Source: a bacterium
GTDB lineage: Bacteria > UBP6 > JAFGXH01
NCBI GenBank assembly: GCA_027064085.1
Contig: JAMOQH010000086.1
Location: 1 to 11,386 of the forward strand
Direction: 5' to 3'
DNA length: 11,386 nucleotides
Below the pieces are notes generated by a model, which worked only from the letters and a program-made list of their open reading frames with translations, was not told the origin of the DNA and searched no databases. The position numbers were made by a program, and so were the translations under genes. Below, in pieces: positions 1 through 5,769 of this stretch (within the stretch, counting starts at the first letter, position 1; each line of letters begins with the position of its first letter).

Positions 1-531
1 AGGGGCAGAAGCTCTTGATTGAGCATATTTAGATGCTGTAACAACTTTTTCTTCTTCTTCATCTTCAATAAAAACAGCAAACTCATCATCAATAACTTCT
101 TCTGAATTATCATCTGAACTATCGTCAATCAAAGTATCTTTCATCTTCTTGTTTTCTCTCTCAATGATATCAACATATTGTGGGTTTTCTTTATCAGCAA
201 AACCTTTTATTGATTTGTTTTCAGTATCAACTACTTCTATATAGTAAACAACTCCAACTTTACCCATTTCGTCAGGTGTGATTTCACTAGTATAAAATCC
301 TTCTTTAGGATTCATTTCTTTTTCGGACCACTTCTTATCATTAATATTTTTATAGTGTAAAATTACATAGTTTACTTTATATGCATTCAAAATATTTGCT
401 TTTATTTCGATGTTATGCCCTTGTTTCACCCTTATTACTTTTGTGTGTAATACTCTTATTGCATCACCCTCAGCAAAAACCGTAACTGAAAAAAATAATG
501 TTAATAAAAATAAAGCAAAAACTTTTTTCAT
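1..531 (-). CDS. TonB-dependent receptor with N-terminal Ig/FN3-like domain, 5' part only
   Basis: This is an open frame of 177 codons without a stop that leaves the window at its left edge; I translated it by hand. Residues 1-20 form a Sec signal peptide ending VFA before EGD. Residues 21-125 are rich in beta strands (RVLHTKVIRVKQGHNIEIKA, then VNYVILHYK, VVYYIEVVD) and look like an Ig/FN3-type sandwich. Residues 130-161 are a very acidic linker. The last residues, EKVVTASKYAQSRASAP (161-177), match the TonB box and opening of a receptor plug domain. The likely role is TonB-powered uptake of a substrate across the outer membrane; the substrate cannot be read because plug and barrel lie outside. 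The ATG at 529-531 has an AGGGGG ribosome binding site six bases upstream. The receptor call rests on about 16 residues; the secreted, beta-rich N-terminus is certain. Confidence 0.72.
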   Translation of the reverse strand, partial: MKKVFALFLLTLFFSVTVFAEGDAIRVLHTKVIRVKQGHNIEIKANILNAYKVNYVILHYKNINDKKWSEKEMNPKEGFYTSEITPDEMGKVGVVYYIEVVDTENKSIKGFADKENPQYVDIIERENKKMKDTLIDDSSDDNSEEVIDDEFAVFIEDEEEEKVVTASKYAQSRASAP

Positions 532-591
532 AAATCCCCCTTATTAAAATTAGGTAAAATCACAGATTTTAAAAATCCAATTAATCATACA

Positions 592-610
592 TTCTATTAT
601 ACAAATAGAA
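592..610. promoter_or_regulatory. 19-bp inverted repeat, candidate operator
   Basis: The arms TTCTATT (592-598) and AATAGAA (604-610) are perfect 7-bp inverted repeats around a 5-base centre. The repeat covers the whole -10 box of the receptor promoter and part of its spacer. This is where a repressor would block RNA polymerase. The length equals a Fur box, but the sequence does not match the GATAAT-type Fur consensus. In such AT-rich DNA a 7-bp palindrome can occur by chance. Confidence 0.4.
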
Positions 611-623
611 CACATAAATTCAA
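596..623 (-). promoter_or_regulatory. Sigma-70-like promoter of the left-edge receptor gene
   Basis: Read on the minus strand, TTGAAT (618-623) is followed after 16 bases by a perfect TATAAT (596-601). A run of nine A lies immediately upstream of the -35 (624-632 on the plus strand as T), resembling an UP element. Transcription would start near 589 and give a leader of roughly 55-60 bases. Assigned by eye only. Confidence 0.6.
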
Positions 624-688
624 TTTTTTTTTGTTTTTAAATTTACATAGATTAAATTAATGTAATAAATCGTAAAATTAAAATAAAC

Positions 689-717
689 TTGACTAAAATT
701 TTAATTATTGATAAAAT
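689..717 (+). promoter_or_regulatory. Sigma-70-like promoter of the lipoprotein/barrel/LapA operon
   Basis: TTGACT (689-694) and TAAAAT (712-717) are separated by exactly 17 bases. Transcription would begin around 723-725, about 20 bases before the ATG at 744. This placement makes the upstream in-frame ATG at 708 an impossible start, because it lies inside the promoter. Confidence 0.6.
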
Positions 718-743
718 CAAACTTAAATTTTTATGAGGTTTCA

Positions 744-2270
744 ATGAAATTAGTTTATTCACTCTTAATACTTATAATAGCCCTTTTTGTCTATTCTTGT
801 GGAGGGGGCAGTTCCTCTGAAAAATGTTCAAAAGAATCACCAAATGGTAGTTGTGATGATGGGAAGACTTGTTCACAAGGAATTTGTATATCAAAAAGTG
901 AAAAATGTTCTAATCAATATCCAAATGGTTATTGTGAAGGAGATAATACCTGCCAAAGCGGAGTCTGCGTAAGCAACAAAGCATGCTCTGAAACTGTTCC
1001 AAATGGAACTTGTGAAAACAGTTCTGAGTTTTGTGATAATGGAACTTGTAAGCCAATGATAAGTAAGTATAAAATAGGGGCTATTTCTGAAGTAATAGAT
1101 GAAAATCATAATTTAACCAAAGTATATCATTTTTATATTATGGATATTATCTTAGGAAGACATAAACACAGAATTACAAATGATGTGCAATCATGTATAA
1201 ACAAAGATAGTTGTTGGATTTCCCCTAATTATAAATATTTTTTATACCTAATAGATGCAGGGAATGGTAACTACTCATTAAAAATAGTTGATGTTCCTAA
1301 TGATTTCCAAACAAATTTTGCATCATCTGAAATAGTAACAACTAAGCTAATGGGGCAACCTTATTTTTTAAATGACGGCAAATCATTTATCTACCTAGAT
1401 ACAACAGGCCAAGTTCAAATGATAAAAAAATATAATATGGAAAATAAATCAACAAGTGATATTGCAAAATTTTCAGTTGTTAAACAAGGTCAAGATGGTG
1501 ACGGAAATCCAGTAGATTATGATCATCCTGCTGTAAATTTCACAATAAGTCCTGATAATAAAACTATGGTTTTTGATATTATGATGGACTATAGAGTTGA
1601 AAACAACCCATCTGAAATATGGAAACTAGATATAACAACTAAAGACGCTACGCCTGTTCTTATTTATAAATTCAATAAATTTAACCAAGATGGAAATGGT
1701 ATGAATTGGGGTGTTATATCACAAGATAATCAAACATTAGCTTTTATTTCAGCCGCGGGCTTACAACATAGATTACATATTGTGAATATGGATGGTAGCA
1801 GCTTAGATGAAAGCGGTGGCGACCCTGTTGGTAAAGGAGATGGTAATCCATTAGGTAAGTTTATCGGTCCTGATTATAATAGTTGTGGAAATATTGAAGG
1901 AACACAAATTTGTGATATGAAATCAGAATTATACTTCTCAAAAGATAATAATTTTTTATATTTTGCAGGAAAAGTAGGTAAATATACAGATATGTCACCT
2001 ATGATTAATCTATATAAATTTGATATTGCAAACAAAAACTTAATCCAAATTACAGATGCAAATACAGACTTAAAAGATCAACCATTACAATCAGTAGCCT
2101 TTAACATGGACACGGGAAATATTATCTATACAATAGAACAGCATGGATATTTTAAAAATTTTGAAGCATGGTACTTAGACTTAAACTCAACTGCAGCTGA
2201 TTTAGGTAAAAAACAAATAACTCAAACAAGAGAATTAAGAGAGTTGAAGCTATTTTTTTTAAAACAATAG
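744..2270 (+). CDS. Lipoprotein with three 4-Cys repeats and a TolB/WD40-like beta-propeller
   Basis: The start at 744 (508 residues) is preferred over the in-frame ATG at 708: GAGG lies five bases before it, and the protein then begins with a classical lipoprotein signal (MKLVYSLLILIIALFVYSC, lipid-anchored C19). A Gly/Ser stretch follows, then three Cys repeats at 28-48, 55-75 and 81-102, each with PNG between its first two cysteines and spacing C-x8-C-x5/6-C-x4-C. From about 108 to the end there are six PD40-like strands (ISPNYKYFLYL, LNDGKSFIYL, ISPDNKTMVF, ISQDNQTLAF, SKDNNFLYF, MDTGNIIYTI), indicating a six-bladed TolB-like propeller. This architecture suggests a binding or scaffold protein of the outer membrane or cell surface; no catalytic motif is visible. 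It is the first gene of an operon; its stop codon overlaps the ribosome binding site of the next gene. Function unknown. Confidence 0.85.
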   Translation: MKLVYSLLILIIALFVYSCGGGSSSEKCSKESPNGSCDDGKTCSQGICISKSEKCSNQYPNGYCEGDNTCQSGVCVSNKACSETVPNGTCENSSEFCDNGTCKPMISKYKIGAISEVIDENHNLTKVYHFYIMDIILGRHKHRITNDVQSCINKDSCWISPNYKYFLYLIDAGNGNYSLKIVDVPNDFQTNFASSEIVTTKLMGQPYFLNDGKSFIYLDTTGQVQMIKKYNMENKSTSDIAKFSVVKQGQDGDGNPVDYDHPAVNFTISPDNKTMVFDIMMDYRVENNPSEIWKLDITTKDATPVLIYKFNKFNQDGNGMNWGVISQDNQTLAFISAAGLQHRLHIVNMDGSSLDESGGDPVGKGDGNPLGKFIGPDYNSCGNIEGTQICDMKSELYFSKDNNFLYFAGKVGKYTDMSPMINLYKFDIANKNLIQITDANTDLKDQPLQSVAFNMDTGNIIYTIEQHGYFKNFEAWYLDLNSTAADLGKKQITQTRELRELKLFFLKQ

Positions 2271-2279
2271 GAGGATAAA

Positions 2280-3221
2280 ATGAAAAAATTTCTAATATCG
2301 GTATTTACATTATTTACAACTATTTCTCTGTTTGCAGGAAGCAATGATATTAATATGAATGAAGATTACTACACTCAAATTATTATTGAAGCCCTTAAGG
2401 GAGATGTTGATGGATTTAAAGATCAAGCAACAAAGGAAATGCAATCATATTTTGATGATTTAAGTAATCAATTAGGTTTTGGTATGTCTTATCATAATTC
2501 TTCTCCTGCACAGAACCTTAAATTTGGAATATTACCAACCTTGGAAGCCGGTATAGATTTTGCAATTTTGCAAGTTGATACAAGTGATAAAATGTGGTCT
2601 TATGTTATGCCTAAAGATGATACTCCTGCAGTATTTGTAATTCCAAGGTTACATATAAACATGTCTTTACCGTTCGATTTTGAATTATCTTTTGCAGGAG
2701 CAATGGTTCCTACAACTAATATCTATCTTATAGGCGGAGCACTTAAGTGGTCTATAGTTGGTACTAATGATTCATTTTTTAATTTAGCTCTAGCAGGAAA
2801 TTTCACTAAATTATTAGGAATTGATGAAGTTTCAATGCTTTCCTATGGAGGAAATATTTCAACTTCATTAGATTTTAAAGTATTGGTTCCTTATTTAGGT
2901 GCAGGAATCGTTAAAATTCATTCATCTGCCACAGTTCCTAACTTTACAGGAAAAATAATTGATGATATTTCAGATGACAAATTACAAGTTCCTAATATGA
3001 CACCTGATGAAGTAAGGCAAAAAATAAAAGAACAATTTGATGATGGAAAACCTTTTGTTGAACTTAAAGATTTTGATGAAATTAAACCTAATTTCTTTTT
3101 TGGAACAAGATTTGATTTATGGCTATTAACATTTAATGCAGAAGTTGCATTTAGTTACGACTTTGAAAGAAGTGAATATATAAATACAATTTACTCTTTA
3201 AGAGCCAATATGAGTTTTTAA
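2280..3221 (+). CDS. Probable outer-membrane beta-barrel protein
   Basis: The protein has 313 residues. AGGAGG (2269-2274) sits five bases before the ATG and overlaps the stop of the preceding gene, so translation is probably coupled. Residues 1-19 are a signal peptide (cleavage after SLFA). Residues 25-66 form an amphipathic helical segment (YTQIIIEALKGDVDGFKDQ). From about 80 onward, alternating hydrophobic strands (FVIPRLHINMSL, FELSFAGAMV, FNLALAGNF, FDLWLLTFNAEVAFSYDF) end in the aromatic C-terminus LRANMSF, the usual signature recognised by the BAM machinery. A charged insert at about 225-268 could be a loop or plug. The N-terminal part (SYFDDLSNQLGFGMSYHNS) faintly resembles DUF6588 outer-membrane proteins, which I cannot confirm. 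Neighbours suggest that it partners the propeller lipoprotein encoded just upstream; substrate or function unknown. Confidence 0.78.
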   Translation: MKKFLISVFTLFTTISLFAGSNDINMNEDYYTQIIIEALKGDVDGFKDQATKEMQSYFDDLSNQLGFGMSYHNSSPAQNLKFGILPTLEAGIDFAILQVDTSDKMWSYVMPKDDTPAVFVIPRLHINMSLPFDFELSFAGAMVPTTNIYLIGGALKWSIVGTNDSFFNLALAGNFTKLLGIDEVSMLSYGGNISTSLDFKVLVPYLGAGIVKIHSSATVPNFTGKIIDDISDDKLQVPNMTPDEVRQKIKEQFDDGKPFVELKDFDEIKPNFFFGTRFDLWLLTFNAEVAFSYDFERSEYINTIYSLRANMSF

Positions 3222-3224
3222 ATA

Positions 3225-3530
3225 ATGTTCTTTAAAAATCATATAAAAAAAATAATCTTTCTATCAATAATATTAATCTTTTTTATCGTTTTTGCGTTAT
3301 CCAATACATCTACAGTTACAATTGAAATTTTTCATATAAAAGAACAATTTCAACTTTGGGTATTAGTGCTATATTCAATTTTACTTGGTTCAATAACAAC
3401 TATATTATTTATAATTTCACCTATAATTAACCTAAAATCTAAACATAAAACATTAATTAAAAAATTTGAAACTTTAAGCAATACGAAATTATCTGAGATT
3501 AAAGAAATAAAAACTGATATAATTGAATAG
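3225..3530 (+). CDS. LapA-domain (DUF1049) inner-membrane protein
   Basis: A small protein of 101 residues with two membrane helices (about 10-27 and 44-65) and a charged, helical tail (66-101) in the cytoplasm. The stretch FALSNTSTVTIEIFHIKEQF, followed by LWVLVLYSILLGSITTIL, fits the LapA/DUF1049 pattern: an 'alSNtxxVtixf' loop between helices, then a small-residue-rich second helix. In Escherichia coli the related LapA (YciS) works beside LapB in controlling lipopolysaccharide synthesis; whether this copy does so is unknown, and no lapB is nearby. It starts three bases after the barrel gene's stop with no strong ribosome binding site, so it is probably translated by coupling. It is the last gene of the operon and faces ktrA tail to tail with 12 bases between. 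Confidence 0.78.
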   Translation: MFFKNHIKKIIFLSIILIFFIVFALSNTSTVTIEIFHIKEQFQLWVLVLYSILLGSITTILFIISPIINLKSKHKTLIKKFETLSNTKLSEIKEIKTDIIE

Positions 3531-3542
3531 TTTAGATTTTGT

Positions 3543-4232
3543 TTAATTTCCTCTAAAAGCAGGAAACCTTTTCTTTTCTTTTTCTGCTAATTTATTATAT
3601 TTTTCAATAGCTTCATCTGTTCCAATAACAAGTAAAATGTCATTTTTATTTATTTTAGTTTGTGCTGTTAAATCAAAAGTATAGTCACTTTCATTTTTTA
3701 TTGCAATAATTGATAATTTATATATTTTCCGAAAATGAAGTTCCTGTAATGTTTTATTTGCTATTTTATGAATTGCTTTTACTTCAATTAATCTATAATT
3801 AGATGAAATGGGGATATATTCTAAAATAGTTTTTAAAGAAAGAGTTTTTCCTAATCTTTCAGCACTATCTCTTTCTGGAAATAGTATATTCTTGATTTTA
3901 AGTTTTTTTAAAATCCTTAAGTGTTGATCATTTATAGCTTTAACATATAGATTTTTAAAATTTTTATCTTTAAAATAAAGAGTTGCTAGTAAACTAGCCT
4001 CTAAGTTACCTAGTGAAATAACAGCAAAATCAATATGTTCATCTGGTATAAGCACAGATAAGTCATCTTCTATTATGACATCTGCAATAATAGCATCTGT
4101 AACAAAATTTTTTATTTTATTAATTCTAACTTCATCTTTGTCTATAACTAATAAATCAACACCTGACTTTGCCATAGATAGAGATAAATAATACCCAAAC
4201 TCACCAAGACCTAATATAACACCTTTTTGCAT
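3543..4232 (-). CDS. ktrA: Potassium uptake regulatory subunit (single RCK protein, KtrA/TrkA family)
   Basis: The 229-residue cytosolic protein contains one RCK_N Rossmann domain (about 1-115) with the nucleotide motif GLGEFG (8-13) and an acidic residue (D31 in LLVIDKDE) at the end of the second strand that would hold the ribose of the nucleotide. An RCK_C domain follows at about 135-221 (LIEVKAIHKIANKTLQEL to NDILLVIGTDEAIEKY). One RCK pair per chain is the KtrA form, half the length of the two-RCK E. coli TrkA. KtrA octamers gate the KtrB channel upon ATP/ADP binding. It starts three bases after the ktrB stop, with AGGA overlapping the end of ktrB, so the two are co-translated. All expected parts are present. 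Confidence 0.93.
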   Translation of the reverse strand: MQKGVILGLGEFGYYLSLSMAKSGVDLLVIDKDEVRINKIKNFVTDAIIADVIIEDDLSVLIPDEHIDFAVISLGNLEASLLATLYFKDKNFKNLYVKAINDQHLRILKKLKIKNILFPERDSAERLGKTLSLKTILEYIPISSNYRLIEVKAIHKIANKTLQELHFRKIYKLSIIAIKNESDYTFDLTAQTKINKNDILLVIGTDEAIEKYNKLAEKEKKRFPAFRGN

Positions 4233-4235
4233 ATT

Positions 4236-5570
4236 TTATCCTATTAAAATTTTTTCTTCTGCATATTTTTTATTTCTATTATCAGGATTAATTAAAATAG
4301 AAAAAATTAATGCAGGCCCAACTCTCCCAATAAACATTATTAAAATAATTACAATTTTAGAACTCGCAATTAATTTCTGTGTAACATTTAAACTTAAACC
4401 AACTGTTCCTATTGCTGAAACTGCTTCAAATATAATATCTAAAAAATAAATATCAGGATGTGTATATAATAATACTGCAATAGAAATAAATAAAAAAACA
4501 ATATATAATAAAAATAAAACTAGAGCCTGATAAATAACAGAATTTGGAATTCGTCTCTTTCTTATTGTAACATCTTTAAAATTATTATTTGCCATAAAAG
4601 TAACTAAAAATAGCAATGCAAATGTTGTTGTTTTGATACCGCCAGCAGTTGATCCAGGAGAACCACCAATAAACATTAAAACCATAGTTATAAATTTTGA
4701 TTCATGGGATAAAGAATTTAAATCTATAGTATTAAAGCCTGCAGTTCTTGTTGTAACTGATTGAAAGAAAGCTTCTAATAAGGTAATTGGCTCAAAGAAA
4801 TAAAAAATAATTGTACCTAGAATTAACAAAGCAATCGTTACATTAATAACTATCCATGAATTTAATGATAAGAAGGAGTGATATACTTTAATTTTTTTTA
4901 AAAATCTATTTTTTATTGCAGCAACGATCTCGAAAACTACTAAAAACCCTATTCCACCTGTAATGATTAGAAATGCTATTGTTAATGTATAGCCTGTATT
5001 ATCATGATATCTTACTAATCCATCTGAATATAATGAAAATCCTGCATTACAAAAGGCTGAAACAGAATGAAAAATAGAATAGAATATCCTTCTTACAATA
5101 TTTTTATCACTACTAAAGATAATTAAAAAAATAGCTCCGATTGATTCTACGATTAAAGTATATTTAAACAAAAATAATATAAATGATTTAAGAGAAAATC
5201 TGGGTGTTTTTTGTAAAAAAGCATATTGTAGTACATTTTGATTTGAGAATGATATTTTAGCTTTTAATCCCCAAATAATTATTCCTATGAATGTCATTAA
5301 ACCTAAACCACCAATTTGAATTAATATTAGAAGTATTATTTTTCCAAAAACAGTTAATTGACTTGAAACATCTATAACAGATAAACCCGTTACACAAACA
5401 GCAGAAGTTGAAATAAAAAGGGAGTTTATATATGATAATTCTCCATTGTGTGATATAGGTAAGTATAATAGTAAAGAACCAGTAAATATAACTGCCAAAA
5501 AAGACAGTAATAACAATTTTTGTGGTTTATTTTTTACTTTTTTTATCGTTTTATTCATTTTAACAGACAC
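4236..5570 (-). CDS. ktrB: Potassium uptake channel subunit (KtrB/TrkH family)
   Basis: A 444-residue integral inner-membrane protein with four M1-P-M2 repeats. All four selectivity-filter segments are visible: CVTGLSV (59-65), CNAGFSL (174-180), RTAGFNT (275-281) and GTVGLSL (388-394), each with the glycine that lines the K+ path. The Gly/Ser/Thr-rich gating loop IGGSPGSTAGGIKTTT occupies 301-316, and FIGRVGPA (413-420) is the conserved last-helix motif. The length fits KtrB (about 440-450) rather than the longer TrkH. The start is GTG at 5570, with AAGG four bases upstream; the in-frame ATG four codons later is too far from this site. First gene of a ktrB-ktrA operon, which together makes a K+ (often Na+-dependent) uptake system used in osmotic adaptation. 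Confidence 0.94.
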   Translation of the reverse strand: MSVKMNKTIKKVKNKPQKLLLLSFLAVIFTGSLLLYLPISHNGELSYINSLFISTSAVCVTGLSVIDVSSQLTVFGKIILLILIQIGGLGLMTFIGIIIWGLKAKISFSNQNVLQYAFLQKTPRFSLKSFILFLFKYTLIVESIGAIFLIIFSSDKNIVRRIFYSIFHSVSAFCNAGFSLYSDGLVRYHDNTGYTLTIAFLIITGGIGFLVVFEIVAAIKNRFLKKIKVYHSFLSLNSWIVINVTIALLILGTIIFYFFEPITLLEAFFQSVTTRTAGFNTIDLNSLSHESKFITMVLMFIGGSPGSTAGGIKTTTFALLFLVTFMANNNFKDVTIRKRRIPNSVIYQALVLFLLYIVFLFISIAVLLYTHPDIYFLDIIFEAVSAIGTVGLSLNVTQKLIASSKIVIILIMFIGRVGPALIFSILINPDNRNKKYAEEKILIG

Positions 5571-5590
5571 TACACCTTAAAAATCTAGTG

Positions 5591-5620
5591 ATGATATATC
5601 TTTTTATTAAGATTTGTCAA
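5591..5620 (-). promoter_or_regulatory. Sigma-70-like promoter of ktrBA
   Basis: On the minus strand a perfect TTGACA (5615-5620) is followed by TATCAT (5591-5596) after 18 bases; TATATC two bases earlier (16-base spacer) is an alternative -10. The expected transcript begins near 5584 and has a short leader before the GTG at 5570. I saw no riboswitch-like structure (for example a c-di-AMP ydaO/kimA type) in the short leader. Confidence 0.6.
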
Positions 5621-5719
5621 GATTATAGAATTAAACACTAATTGAACTCACTAAATCTAAATAAAATCACCATCCCTACTTATATGGAGTTTACGATCTC
5701 TGATAAAACTATGTAATTC

Positions 5720-5747
5720 TTGCAAAAATATCATTTCATGTTATAAT
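5720..5747 (+). promoter_or_regulatory. Extended -10 promoter of the Cys-rich lipoprotein gene
   Basis: TTGCAA (5720-5725) and a perfect TATAAT (5742-5747) lie 16 bases apart, and TG at 5739-5740 gives the extended -10 form TGnTATAAT. The transcript would start near 5754 with a leader of only about 15 bases holding the AGAGG ribosome binding site (5761-5765). Confidence 0.65.
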
Positions 5748-5769
5748 AATAATACTTTTAAGAGGTATT

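Noticed and set aside
565-577. Palindrome GATTTT-A-AAAATC in the leader of the left receptor gene
   Set aside because: Simple A/T palindrome in A/T-rich DNA; the arms are low complexity and too easily explained by chance.
592-610. Direct assignment of the inverted repeat as a Fur box
   Set aside because: Length fits, but the arms do not resemble GATAAT hexamers; only a generic operator call is supportable.
708-743. Longer N-terminus of the propeller lipoprotein from an ATG at 708
   Set aside because: This ATG lies between the promoter's -35 and -10 boxes, has no ribosome binding site, and would hide the lipoprotein signal behind 12 extra residues.
891-1109. Minus-strand open frame of 72 codons
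   Set aside because: Shadow of the Cys-repeat region of the lipoprotein on the other strand; no ribosome binding site or recognisable product.
3547-3566. Hairpin TTTCCT/AGGAAA with 8-base loop, possible lapA terminator
   Set aside because: Stem is only six base pairs with two G/C-rich pairs in the middle, the following T-rich stretch is interrupted by C, and it lies within the ktrA coding region.
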